Positions 42,655 to 51,431 of a DNA stretch of 51,447 nucleotides are shown here, piece by piece. The notes beneath the pieces are model-generated. The model was not told the origin of the DNA, did no database searches, and saw only the letters and a program-made list of their open reading frames with translations. How positions within the stretch are numbered: the first letter of the stretch is position 1; each line of letters opens with the position of its first letter. This DNA is from Deltaproteobacteria bacterium (GTDB lineage: Bacteria; Myxococcota_A; UBA9160; SMWR01), in assembly GCA_002729515.1 (NCBI GenBank), contig PBYF01000062.1, forward strand, positions 1 through 51,447, in the 5' to 3' direction. A program made the translations under genes and the position numbers.

Positions 42655-44333
42655 TCAGTCCGGATCGAGCACTTGCTCCGTGAGGGATGCGAGGACGGCT
42701 TGGGCCTGTTCCGCATCCGAGTACCGGCCAGCCTCCCGGTAGCACTGCACCAGCGCGGTGAACAGAGGCAGCCTAAACGGGTGGAGCTCCGCGGCCCTCT
42801 CGAGAAGCGGTAGTGCCAGCGCACAGTTTCCGCTGCCAAACTCGACGAGAGCCAATCCGTAAGGAATGTGCGGGTTGTTCGGGTCACGCCTGCGGAGCTC
42901 TTCGTAGACGCCGCGCGCCTTGCCCAACAACTCAACGCGCCTTTCGGGTTTCCCCGCCCGCCGCGCCGCCAGTACACGCCGCAGCAGGCGCTCTCCCTCC
43001 GATATGAGCGCCACGTCGGCCACACGCACGCGAGCGTCTGGAAGGCCTGGGGCGAAGGGGTCTCCCTCGAGTGCGTTGTCGGAAACCACGTAGCCCAATG
43101 CCATCAGAAGCTCGCTCTCCTCGGGTCCAACGGATCGCGTCTCGGACCAGTCCGGCGCTGACTGAACCGCCGCGAGCCGTTCGCTGAGCTCACGGGCGAC
43201 ATCGCGCTCGAGGGCTGCGCGGTTGTCGCTCTCGTCGGGGTCCTTCTCCAAGTCGTAGAGTTCTACCTCGGCGCCTTCGATCAACTTTTAATTGCGCCAC
43301 AGCAGCCCGCGCAGCGCGCTCCAGCCAAACACGTGGTAGGGCAACAGGGTCTCGATCTGAATCACCCGGTCGCGGGGCGGCGCCACCGGCACGCCCTGCG
43401 CGTCGACAAGGGAGTGGCCCGCCGACCTCGATTCGCCGGACGGTACACCGGCCAGGGTGAGCAATGTCGGTGCCACGTCGACGAGTCCGACCAGGGAACG
43501 GACACGGCTTCCCGCGGCCCCGCGCACCCGCGCCCCGGAGATCACGAGGGGGACGTGCAGCGTCCCCTGGTAGGCCAGAATCCCGTAGCTCACCTCTCCG
43601 TGTTCTCCGAGGCCCTCGCCGTGATCCGCTGTGACGACGACCGTGAGCTCCGGGCTTCGCCCCTGGGCGTCGAGGAACTCGAGCAGGCGCCCGAGCTCCC
43701 GATCCGCGTAGGCAATCTCGACGTCGTAGATCTGGCGCGCGCTCGATCGAAAGTCCTTCGGAGGCCTGTACGGCTGGTGGGGGTCGAAGAAATGGATCCA
43801 GGCAAAGAAACTCTCGTCGGGACGAATGCCGCCGAACCAGTCGATCGCTTCGTCGACTGCCGTACCTGCCCGCCACTGAGCCGCGGGAAGCCGATCCACA
43901 CGCTTGCTCGGATCAGGCCCCCGATACGACTCGAACCCCTGATCCAAGCCGAAGCGCGCGTCGAGAACGAAGGCCGACACGAATGCACCCGTGCGAAACC
44001 CGCGATCGTGGAGCGTTTCGGACACGAGCTCCGCCTCGGACGACAGCACGTAGTTGCCATTCGAATGTACGCCGTGGACGGAGGGCGGCTGGCCGGTCAA
44101 GATCGTCGCGTGGGAGGGCAAGGTAATCGGCGCCGGCGCAATCGCCTGCTCGAAGACGATTCCCTCGCGGGCCAGGGCATCGATATTCGGCGTATCGGCA
44201 CCGTCATAGCCATAGGCTCCGATCCTGTCGGCGCGGGTCGTGTCGAAGCTGACGAGAAGGATCCCAGGCGCGACGACGCGTTCCGACCCGCACGCCGCGC
44301 TACCTCCGCAACGGTGGCAAGGAGCAGCACCAT
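42655..44333 (-). pseudogene. sulfatase-type lipoprotein with TPR tail, broken twice
   Basis: Decayed gene of the alkaline-phosphatase/sulfatase superfamily. From ATG 44333 the frame reads MVLLLATVA; near 44308 the coding frame jumps, and restoring one lost base gives a lipoprotein signal (GSAACGSERVV) running into ILLVSFDTTRADRIG. The sulfatase core follows: PITLPSHATILTG, FAWIHFFDPH, VTADHGEGLGEHG. At 43288-43290 a TAA interrupts LLWRN-KLIEG, after which the same frame continues with EVELYDLEKDPDESDN and TPR-like repeats to 42655. Either lesion alone would end the product. The site has LPSH rather than the Cys of formylglycine sulfatases, as in many relatives. Sequencing error is the main alternative. 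Confidence 0.82.
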
Positions 44334-44449
44334 GAGGCGAACCGGGTGCGCCTCGAGCGTCGCGACCCGCGCATGCCGGCCGGCTGAGCCCCGGCCGTAC
44401 GCGGGAAAAGAGGTGCCGGCGGCTCCCTGATCCACCGGAGCCAACGGCG

Positions 44450-44674
44450 TCACAGCAGCGGCAAATTCGCTTGTGGTGACCTCCAATTGTACACCTCGTG
44501 CTTCCGCGCGCAGACGAGCGCCGGCCAGGAACTCGTCCCGGACACCACCGCCTCAGTGACGGGAAGACGACCCGTGACGAGTTCAGGCTCGCAGCTCAGC
44601 ACCTCGACCCCGACCATACCGGGATGCTCGTTCTGGGCGAACTCATTGAGCTCAGCTACGCGGGCGGCCGACAT
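44450..44674 (-). pseudogene. truncated hotdog (PaaI-like thioesterase) gene
   Basis: An open frame of 74 residues. The first 47 or so (AELNEFAQNEHPGMVGVEVL, then CEPELVTGRLPVTEAVVSGT) look like the start of a PaaI-type thioesterase. The rest (WPALVCARKHEVYNWRSPQ) no longer follows the fold, and the usual HGG active-site segment is missing, so the gene appears cut short. Its ATG shares a base with the TGA of the NTF2-like gene (TGATG), so it was once part of that operon. Other frames downstream did not restore the fold. The assignment rests on a short match. Confidence 0.45.
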
Positions 44675-45108
44675 CAACCACCCTGCGGCAGATATTCCTT
44701 GAACATCTCACCCAATTCGTCGTCCGTCCGGTCCGGAACGCGATAATAGGTGCGGACCACGACCGAACCGTCCGGCTCGAAGCGATACGTCTCAATGCTG
44801 AGGCCCACCGTCTTCACCCCGTCGTGAGTGATGTGGTTCTCGAGCAGCCAGGCGACTTCGTTGCCACAGATGAACAACGTCCCCTCGGCGATCTTGAAAT
44901 GCACCTTCGGCTGGAAGAGGTCGAAGGGATCCGCACAGCACTCTTCAAAGCCGCACTTTTCCGGAGTTCCCACCGGGTCGAGCATCCGGAAATCGCCCGG
45001 CGCCACATTGCGCCAGTTGGCGATCCAGGCCTCTTTGTCCCCCGCATTCCAGAGCGCAACGTAATTTTCGGCCCACTTTTCGAGTTGAGCGCGGCTCGGC
45101 GTCGCCAT
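44674..45108 (-). CDS. SnoaL/NTF2-like protein
   Basis: A 144-residue single-domain protein of the NTF2/SnoaL fold: an N-terminal helix pair (LEKWAENYVALWNAGDKEAW), a short loop with DFRMLDPVGTPE, then strands KVHFKIAEGTLFICGNEVAWL and VKTVGLSIETYRFEPDGSVV (positions of note: ENHITHDG between them). Such proteins act as small isomerases, hydrolases or binding proteins; the activity here cannot be told. GGAGGA lies six bases before ATG 45108. It is followed directly by the truncated hotdog gene. Function unknown. Confidence 0.8.
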   Translation of the reverse strand: MATPSRAQLEKWAENYVALWNAGDKEAWIANWRNVAPGDFRMLDPVGTPEKCGFEECCADPFDLFQPKVHFKIAEGTLFICGNEVAWLLENHITHDGVKTVGLSIETYRFEPDGSVVVRTYYRVPDRTDDELGEMFKEYLPQGG

Positions 45109-45168
45109 GGCGAGTCCTCCAGGAAGCCCAGGTTACCCCGTTGACAAAATCCCGTGCGGCCGCACGTC

Positions 45169-48100
45169 TCAGACCTCGGACTGCACCGCCGCGCGGCCCA
45201 AACTGCGGCGCAACCTGGTGGCGAGGCGCTCGATACCGTCATCGAGCACCACGTAGAAAACGGGCACGACCAGCAACGTGAGAAGCGTAGAAGAGAACAT
45301 CCCTGCCGCAACAGCCACCGCCATGGGGGCCCGGCTCTCGGACCCCGGACCCACACCCACCGCGGCGGGAAGAACCCCGAAGATCATCGAAACAGCGGTC
45401 ATCAACACGGGCCGCATGCGCACCGGCGCCGCGGTTCGCATCGCTTCGAGCCTGTCCATACCCGCTGCCCGAAGCTGGTTCGCATAGTCGACCAACAAGA
45501 TCGAGTTCTTCGTGACGAGTCCCATCAGCAGGATGATGCCGATCAGGCTGAACAGGTTGAATGTCATTCCGGACCTGCCAGACATGTCGAACATCCACAG
45601 CGCGCCGAGGGCACCCACCATCGCGAAGGGCAGGGCAAGCATCACCGTAAACGGGTGGACCAGGCTCTCGAACTGCGCTGCGAGTACCATGTAGATCACG
45701 AGGATTGCCAGGCCCATCGCGACCCCAAACTGCTCGAAGCTCTCCATGTAGCTCTCTGCATCGCCCGAGAGTTCGAGGTTCACACCCTCGGGCAATAGGG
45801 TTTTCGCAATCGCCTCCGCCTCGGTGATCGCCTGGCCAAGCTTCTTGTCCTCGAGACTTCCAGAAATGGTGACTGCGCGTTGTCGGTCGCGGCGGGTGAT
45901 GGTCGCCGGACCGGCACCGGTCTCGATCGTCACCAGGTTTCGCAGTTCGACGATGTCCCCGGCCCGGGTTCTCAGGTAAAGCCTGCCGATGGCTTCTGGC
46001 TCCGCTCGAGACTCCTCCTCCAGCCGCATGCGGATGTCGTAGCGCTTGCCGCCTTCCTTGAAGGTGGCGACGTCGAGCCCGCCGATCATGGACTGTACGG
46101 TGGTGGCGAGCGTTCGCGCGTCGATTCCAAGCGCCGCAGCCTTGTCCCGGTCCGGAATTACGCGCACCTCGGGCATGCCGAGCTTCAGCGACTTGTCGAT
46201 ATCGACGTATCCACCCTCTGCCACGAGTTTCGCCACGAACGCGTCCGCCAGCCGGTCGAGTTCCGCGAGCTCGACGTTGCCGCGAAGCTCGAATGCAAAA
46301 TCTCCCCCACCGCTGTTGCTGGCCATATTCGACATATCCATCACCCGGACCTTCTGTCCGGGAATCTGTTGAAGTGCCTCCCGGGCCGCTACGACCAGCT
46401 GCGCTACGTCGCGATCGCGCTCACCCTTGCTCTTCAACATCACGAACATCATTCCGCTATTCGTTCCGCCGCCTCGTCCCGGCGAGAAGCCGGCGCCGCC
46501 AAAGACCCCGGATACCTCCGGCTGGGCGAGAACCCAATCCTCGTTACGCGTGAGAAACTCCGTGCTGGTATCGATGTTGGCACCTTCGGGCGCGTCGAAG
46601 AGCACGAAGAAGAGTCCGTTGTCGATGGCGGGGAAGAACTCGCGCTCCAGCTGCAAGCCGACCCCGCAGGTCACCACAAAGCTCAGCAGGGCCGCACCGA
46701 GAACCGTCCAACGCCGCCGCAACGCCACGTCCAGGGTCTGGCAATAGCTCGCGGAAAGCCATTCGAAGGCGCGTTCGAGGCGGTGGTAGAGACTCCCCGG
46801 AGCGCGCTCCTTCGGAGGTGTCATGCGCGCGGCGAGCATCGGCGTCAGTGTCAACGCCACGAAGAGCGAGACCATCACCGCGCTCGCCACCGTAACGCCG
46901 AATTCTGCCAGAAAGCTGCCGACGATTCCCTCGATGAAGAGGACGGGAAGAAAGACCACAGCGATTGCAACGGTGGCGGAGGTGGCCGCGAACGCAATCT
47001 GCGCCGTTCCCTTGGATGCGGCCTCCTTGGGGGACTCGCCTTCCTCGCGGTGGCGCTCGATATTCTCGAGCACCACGATGGCGTCGTCGATCACCACACC
47101 AACAGCCAGTGCCATTGCCAGCAAGGTCATCGTATTCAGCGTGTACCCGAGCACCCACATCACGCCGAAGGTCGCGATGAGAGAGAGCGGGATCGAAAGG
47201 GCCACGATCAGTGTCGGCCGCCAACGCCGCAGGAAGACCATCACGGTAAACGTCGCGAGCAGCGCCCCGGCCACCAGGGCGAAGAGAGTCTCGTCCACCG
47301 ACTCGCGGATCGGCTTTGAAAAATCCGCTCCCTTCTTATAACTGTAGTCGGCGGGAAGCTGGTGCTTGATCGACTCGAGCTTCTCGTAGGCCCCGTCCAC
47401 GACAGCCACCGTATTCGCGCCCGATTGCTTGCGCACACCGATGCCAATCGTGTCTACACCGTCGAAGTGTGCGACGTGCCGATCGTCTTCCGCACCATCC
47501 TCGACCCGGCCCACGTCGCGGAGCCTCACGGGAGCCCCGTCCTCCCAGGCGACCACGAGATTCTCGAGCTCGGCCACCGACAAAAACTCCGCCTGGGTCT
47601 TCACGGAGTAGTCGATCCGGCGGCTCTGGACGCGCCCGCCCGGAACCTCGACGTGTTCGCGCTGGACTGCGGCGATGATGTCCCCGGCGGCCAACCCGCG
47701 GGCCCGCAGCGCCTCGCCGTCGAGCCAGATGCGGATTTCGCGGTCCAGGCGCCCGAAGATCATGGCCCCGGCGACACCGGAAATCGTCTCGATCTGGGGT
47801 TTGATGTAGTTGCGGACGAATTCGCTGGTCTCCACCGTAGGACGGGACGAGCTGACCGGAATCCACAAGACCGGCTCGTCGCCCGGGTCCTCCTTGATGA
47901 CTATGGGCGGCTCCGCGTCCCTGGGGAGCCAGTAACGCGCCTGGGCAACCTTGTCTCTGACGTCCTGGGTCGCGACATCGAGGTCGAGCCCCAGCTCGAA
48001 CTCGACGCGTATGGTGGCCTCACCCTGCTGAGTGTCGCTCTCGATCTTGCGCACGCCGGCCATGGTGGTGAGGTATTCCTCGAGAACGTCAGTGACGTCC

Positions 48101-48282
48101 TGCTCCACCACCTCGGGGCTGGCACCCTCGAGCTTCGCGAGCACAGTCACCACCGGGAACTCGAGGTTTGGAAACTGGTCGACCCCGAGCCGTGCGTAGC
48201 CGAGCACGCCGAATACCAGCAGGGAAAGTGTCAGCATCCACGTCAGGACGGGACGCTCGATGAAGAGGTCGAAACGGTTCAC
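45169..48282 (-). CDS. RND efflux transporter, HAE1 family (AcrB-like)
   Basis: A 1037-residue inner-membrane proton-driven exporter of hydrophobic or amphiphilic compounds. Twelve helices and two large periplasmic loops are evident. Proton-relay residues are D399 and D400 (AVGVVIDDAIVVLENIERH) and the lysine in GLVTKNSILLVDYANQLR, so the pump should work. The N-terminus FIERPVLTWMLTLSLL and the VDQFPNLEFPVV segment are typical. The GTG at 48282 overlaps the adaptor stop (GTGA). No outer-membrane channel gene lies in the window, so it must use a TolC-type partner encoded elsewhere. Confidence 0.96.
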   Translation of the reverse strand: MNRFDLFIERPVLTWMLTLSLLVFGVLGYARLGVDQFPNLEFPVVTVLAKLEGASPEVVEQDVTDVLEEYLTTMAGVRKIESDTQQGEATIRVEFELGLDLDVATQDVRDKVAQARYWLPRDAEPPIVIKEDPGDEPVLWIPVSSSRPTVETSEFVRNYIKPQIETISGVAGAMIFGRLDREIRIWLDGEALRARGLAAGDIIAAVQREHVEVPGGRVQSRRIDYSVKTQAEFLSVAELENLVVAWEDGAPVRLRDVGRVEDGAEDDRHVAHFDGVDTIGIGVRKQSGANTVAVVDGAYEKLESIKHQLPADYSYKKGADFSKPIRESVDETLFALVAGALLATFTVMVFLRRWRPTLIVALSIPLSLIATFGVMWVLGYTLNTMTLLAMALAVGVVIDDAIVVLENIERHREEGESPKEAASKGTAQIAFAATSATVAIAVVFLPVLFIEGIVGSFLAEFGVTVASAVMVSLFVALTLTPMLAARMTPPKERAPGSLYHRLERAFEWLSASYCQTLDVALRRRWTVLGAALLSFVVTCGVGLQLEREFFPAIDNGLFFVLFDAPEGANIDTSTEFLTRNEDWVLAQPEVSGVFGGAGFSPGRGGGTNSGMMFVMLKSKGERDRDVAQLVVAAREALQQIPGQKVRVMDMSNMASNSGGGDFAFELRGNVELAELDRLADAFVAKLVAEGGYVDIDKSLKLGMPEVRVIPDRDKAAALGIDARTLATTVQSMIGGLDVATFKEGGKRYDIRMRLEEESRAEPEAIGRLYLRTRAGDIVELRNLVTIETGAGPATITRRDRQRAVTISGSLEDKKLGQAITEAEAIAKTLLPEGVNLELSGDAESYMESFEQFGVAMGLAILVIYMVLAAQFESLVHPFTVMLALPFAMVGALGALWMFDMSGRSGMTFNLFSLIGIILLMGLVTKNSILLVDYANQLRAAGMDRLEAMRTAAPVRMRPVLMTAVSMIFGVLPAAVGVGPGSESRAPMAVAVAAGMFSSTLLTLLVVPVFYVVLDDGIERLATRLRRSLGRAAVQSEV

Positions 48283-49412
48283 GGCAGGTTCGCCGCGCGC
48301 TCCCCGTCACCCTCCTCGGCCACGGGCGGAAGTGAACGAGTCGCTAGCGTGCCGCTCCGGTCGCGCGGCGTCACGCGCTGGCCATCGGTGAGCCAGGCCT
48401 GACCCCGTGAGACAACGCGATCTCCCGGCTCGATGCCTGCGGTCACCTCGATCATGCCGTCGTGGTGCAGGCCGGTTTCGATGACCCGGCGCTCCACGCG
48501 GTCGTCCTCTTGCATCAGAAAGACAACCGCACCATCGGCCCGATGAAGCACCGCCTCTTCGGGAACCATCGCAACGCCGTCCCGGTTCGAAATGCCGAGG
48601 TCGACCTTTGCAAACAGGCCCGGGCGCAGACGGCCCTCCGGGTTTTCGAGCAGCGCCTTCACGCGCAACGTGCGGCTCACCGGGTCGATCGTAGGCGACA
48701 CGAAGTCGACGGTGCCGACGAATACCTCTTCCGGAAAGGGCGCCAGTTCGACGCCCACCACCTGGGAGAGAGCAACCCGGCCCGAGTCGACCTCGGGCAC
48801 TCGGAACTCTACCTCGATGGGGTCGAGCGCCACGAGTTCGAAGAGCGCCTGGCCGGGCTGGACGTACTCACCGCGGCTCACCATACGGGTGCCGACGTAC
48901 CCGGAGAAGGGCGCCGTGACGCGAGCGTCGCGCAGCGCGCGCGCTTGGACGCCGAACCGTGCCTCAGCCGCCAGAAGTCTGGAGCGCGCCAACTTGTGGT
49001 CCGTTTCGGCGCCGTCGAGCTGCTCCTGGGAGGCGACGTTCTTTTGGAAGAGGTCGCGCACACGATCGTGATCGCGCTTCGCGTCGCGCAGCTGGGCCGC
49101 CGCCTCGTCGACCCCCGCTTTCGCGCTGTCTCGCTCGAGCGAGCGCCGTTCCGGGTCGATCGCCATGATCTCGGTGCCGGCCTCGACGCGCGAACCCTCG
49201 TCGACCAGGATCTCGGTGACGCGCCCCACCACCTCGGCAGCGACCTCCGCGTGCTCCACGGCTCGAAGCTCCCCGGTCGCCTGGATGCGCTCGCGGAGGT
49301 CCACACTCTCCACGGAAAAGAGCGCCACCGGGAAACCCGTCTCCGGCTCCACCGCGTCTTCGCTGCACGCGAGCAATGCGGCGGCCACTAGCGTGGCGGC
49401 TCGCCACTTCAC
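48279..49412 (-). CDS. RND periplasmic adaptor (membrane fusion) lipoprotein
   Basis: A 377-residue adaptor linking the RND pump to an outer-membrane channel. GTG 49412 has AAGGAA six bases upstream and gives a lipoprotein signal with cysteine at residue 16 (AAALLAC). The order is the usual one: beta-barrel and lipoyl half (VVGRVTEILVDEGSRVEAG), coiled-coil hairpin (DEAAAQLRDAKRDHDRVRDL to LARSRLLAAEARFG), second lipoyl half (APFSGYVGTRMVSRGEYVQPG), barrel and C-terminal domain. The start overlaps the tetR stop and the end overlaps the pump start, so the three genes form one operon. Confidence 0.95.
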   Translation of the reverse strand: MKWRAATLVAAALLACSEDAVEPETGFPVALFSVESVDLRERIQATGELRAVEHAEVAAEVVGRVTEILVDEGSRVEAGTEIMAIDPERRSLERDSAKAGVDEAAAQLRDAKRDHDRVRDLFQKNVASQEQLDGAETDHKLARSRLLAAEARFGVQARALRDARVTAPFSGYVGTRMVSRGEYVQPGQALFELVALDPIEVEFRVPEVDSGRVALSQVVGVELAPFPEEVFVGTVDFVSPTIDPVSRTLRVKALLENPEGRLRPGLFAKVDLGISNRDGVAMVPEEAVLHRADGAVVFLMQEDDRVERRVIETGLHHDGMIEVTAGIEPGDRVVSRGQAWLTDGQRVTPRDRSGTLATRSLPPVAEEGDGERAANLP

Positions 49413-50065
49413 GATTGGTTCCTTTCGGGGCGCACGCAAGTCGCATCGGGCAAGTCACCGATGAGACCCTGGATCGCAATGTCCAACGAGTACTCCACGA
49501 TCGACTGCTTCCATTCGACATCGGGCCGCTCACTGCGCAACGATACGATCCCGTGGAGAAGCATCCAGACGAACTGGAGCGCCCCGTCCACGTCGGCCTC
49601 ACGCAGCCGTCCCGCGGCGCCGAGTTCGCCGAGCAGCTCCGCGAAGAGGTCGCCGATCCGCTGGGCGCTCGGCGGTATCGCCGCTCCCTCGGGACGGTGA
49701 ACGGCGAGAAGACTGTGGTGGGCCGGGTTCTCGAGGCCAAAGCGCGCGAACTCGCCGAGCATCTCGCGCACCGTCTCGGCGGCGTCGGCGCGGCGCTCGA
49801 GTCGCTCGAGCCGCTCGACAACGAGCGCCAACCGCTCGTCGAGCACCGCGTCGAGCAGGCCCTGCTTGTCACGAAAGTAGTGATAGATGGTGGGAGCCGT
49901 GTAGCCGCACTGGCTCGCGAGCCGCCGCATCGAAAAGCCCTCGTACCCGTGCTCGACCAGCAGCGTCTCGGCCGCCCCCAGGATGGTGCGGCGCGCCTCC
50001 TCCCGGTGTTGGGAACGGCGGCGCTCGGAGGGACTTGTCGCGGGCTGCGGAGCAGAGGGGGTCAT
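49409..50065 (-). CDS. TetR family repressor of the RND operon
   Basis: A 218-residue regulator. The helix-turn-helix is clear: RRTILGAAETLLVEHGYEGFS, MRRLASQCGYTAPTIYHYF and RDKQGLLDAVLDE (read as three successive helices). The C-terminal domain is of the WHG/TetR_C type with helices around FARFGLENPAHHSLL. It starts at ATG 50065 and is the first gene of the pump operon, so it most likely represses its own operon and is released by a pump substrate, by analogy with AcrR. A palindromic candidate operator lies 29-49 bases upstream. Confidence 0.93.
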   Translation of the reverse strand: MTPSAPQPATSPSERRRSQHREEARRTILGAAETLLVEHGYEGFSMRRLASQCGYTAPTIYHYFRDKQGLLDAVLDERLALVVERLERLERRADAAETVREMLGEFARFGLENPAHHSLLAVHRPEGAAIPPSAQRIGDLFAELLGELGAAGRLREADVDGALQFVWMLLHGIVSLRSERPDVEWKQSIVEYSLDIAIQGLIGDLPDATCVRPERNQS

Positions 50066-50080
50066 GGAGGGCCGTACTTT

Positions 50081-50114
50081 TAACGCTGTTCAATGTATGT
50101 AACGATGTTATACA
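50081..50114. promoter_or_regulatory. candidate TetR operator upstream of the RND operon
   Basis: An AT-rich island in GC-rich DNA. TGTATGTAACGATGTTATAC plus A (50094-50114) has outer arms TGTAT and ATACA and an inner AAC-GTT pair, an imperfect palindrome of 21 bases like TetR-type operators. It also carries ATGTATGTA, seen in one arm of the AcrR operator. TAACGCTGTT (50081-50090) is repeated as TAACGATGTT (50100-50109), 19 bases apart, about two helical turns. The site lies between divergent genes and probably overlaps the promoter of the repressor gene. Confidence 0.55.
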
Positions 50115-50172
50115 AGATCAGCCGGTAGCGCCAGCCGCTAGAGTCAGGGCTCCTCGTCACCCGGGAGATGCC

Positions 50173-50520
50173 TTGGCCCGCCTGGAGTTCAGCTCGGACT
50201 GTTCGAGCCCGTGGTCCGACCTCGCCTTCCACCGGATCGAGCAAGTGGCGGCCGCGGCCCGGGCAAAGCGGACCTGGAAACCCGTACTCGTGGGCGGCGT
50301 TTCCAACCCGGCGAGCCCAAGCGCCCACGCGCAGCGGGTCCAGCCGGTGCCGGCGAAGCTCCGCTGCCACACCGAGGCTCACATCTCGCGGGCTGCAGTG
50401 CTCGAGGAGGTCGCGAAGCACGCCGGGTTCGAACCCCAGGAGTTTTTCGCGCGCCTCGCCGAACAGAAGCTCGAGGACCGGCTTCCCCCGGTGCGCGAAG
50501 CACTGAAGGCGGCACCTTGA
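50173..50520 (+). pseudogene. internally deleted DsbA-family (2-hydroxychromene-2-carboxylate isomerase-like) gene
   Basis: An open frame of 115 residues starting at TTG 50173 with GGGAGA upstream. Residues 1-45 (LEFSSDCSSPWSDLAFHRIE, then WKPVLVGGVSNPASP) match the start of DsbA-like isomerases of the HCCA family. The last 45 (AAVLEEVAKHAGFEPQEFFA) resemble their C-terminus. The middle, normally about 90 residues of helical domain, is missing without a frame break, and the normal YSSPW-like tyrosine is cysteine. It is probably an in-frame deletion remnant. Its stop overlaps the tesB start (TTGA), so translating it may still feed tesB. Confidence 0.6.
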
Positions 50521-51362
50521 CGGCGGAGGACGGCTCTCTCGAATCGCCGCTGGAACAGTTGCTCCAGCAGCTCGACCTCGAAGAACCCGAGGCGGACCAC
50601 TTCGTCGGCGATCCGGGCGAGGGCGAAGGACGCCTGTTCGGCGGGATGGTCGCGGCCCAATGCGTCGTCGCAGCGGGCCGCAGCATTGCGGACCCGGCGC
50701 GCCGGCTCCACTCGCTGCACGCCTACTTCCTGCGCACCGGTCACCACGACTCGCCGCTTCGGTTCGAGGTAGACCGGGTACGCGACGGGCGCAGCTTCAC
50801 CACCCGGCACGTGACGGCGCGCCAGGACGACGAAGCCATCTTCAACGTCACAGCGAGCTTCTGCCTCGAGGAAGAAGGCATCGCCCACCAGGACCCGATG
50901 CCCGAAGTACCACCGCCCGAAGGAATCCCCGACTGGGAAGACGAGCGCGCGAAGCTCCCCGGGAGCTTCCCGCCCATGCGAAGCTCCATCGAGCTGCGCA
51001 TGATCGATCCGTGGTCGAACGAGCCGTCCCCCGCCCGCCAGCGCAGCTGGATGCGGATATGCGGGAAGCTCCCGGAGGACCCGCTCGTCCACGCCGCGAT
51101 GCTCGTCTACGCCACGGACCGCACGCTGCTCGGCACGGCGGCGCGACCCCACGGCATCCCGTGGGAGCAACGCATGAACCTGAGCCTCGACCACGCCGTG
51201 TGGATCCACCACCCGGTTCACCTCGACGATTGGCTCCTGTACGTCAGCAACAGCCCGGTCGCCCACGGCGCGCACGGCCTCGCGTTGGGCGCTGTCTTCA
51301 CCCGCGGCGGGTGCCGGCTAGCCTCGGTAGCCCAGGAGGGCCTGATCCGACTCCGGCGCTAG
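50517..51362 (+). CDS. tesB: acyl-CoA thioesterase II
   Basis: A 281-residue double-hotdog thioesterase that cleaves medium and long acyl-CoA. It has the TesB features RLFGGMVAAQCVVAAGR, LHSLHAYFLRTGHHDSP, GRSFTTRHVTARQ, the catalytic aspartate in LSLDHAVWIHHP, and the catalytic glutamine in SVAQEGLIR at the C-terminus. TTG 50517 overlaps the upstream stop (TTGA) and places the normal TesB N-terminus (LEQLLQQLDLE) 10 residues in; a longer frame upstream is arginine-rich noise. The last six codons fall within the first unit of the 17-base repeat. Confidence 0.93.
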   Translation: MTAEDGSLESPLEQLLQQLDLEEPEADHFVGDPGEGEGRLFGGMVAAQCVVAAGRSIADPARRLHSLHAYFLRTGHHDSPLRFEVDRVRDGRSFTTRHVTARQDDEAIFNVTASFCLEEEGIAHQDPMPEVPPPEGIPDWEDERAKLPGSFPPMRSSIELRMIDPWSNEPSPARQRSWMRICGKLPEDPLVHAAMLVYATDRTLLGTAARPHGIPWEQRMNLSLDHAVWIHHPVHLDDWLLYVSNSPVAHGAHGLALGAVFTRGGCRLASVAQEGLIRLRR

Positions 51363-51431
51363 TCCAGCTTCGGCACTGGTCCGACTCCGGCGCTGGTCCG
51401 GCTTTGGTACTGGTCCGACTCCGGCGCTAGT
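51342..51431. repeat. 17-base tandem repeat, 5.3 copies, overlapping the tesB end
   Basis: Units at 51342-51358, 51359-51375, 51376-51392, 51393-51409 and 51410-51426, with a partial sixth. Units three and five are identical (CTGGTCCGACTCCGGCG) and unit one differs by one base. Units two and four form a second, more divergent class, so the array has a 34-base higher order. The first unit encodes the end of TesB, and the TAG stop lies in unit two. There are no spacers, so it is not CRISPR. The array may vary in length and so alter or extend downstream DNA without touching the TesB core. Confidence 0.88.

Noticed and set aside
43288..43290. Programmed readthrough of the sulfatase stop
   Set aside because: The codon is TAA, not a selenocysteine or pyrrolysine codon, and a second lesion exists upstream, so decay or sequence error is simpler.
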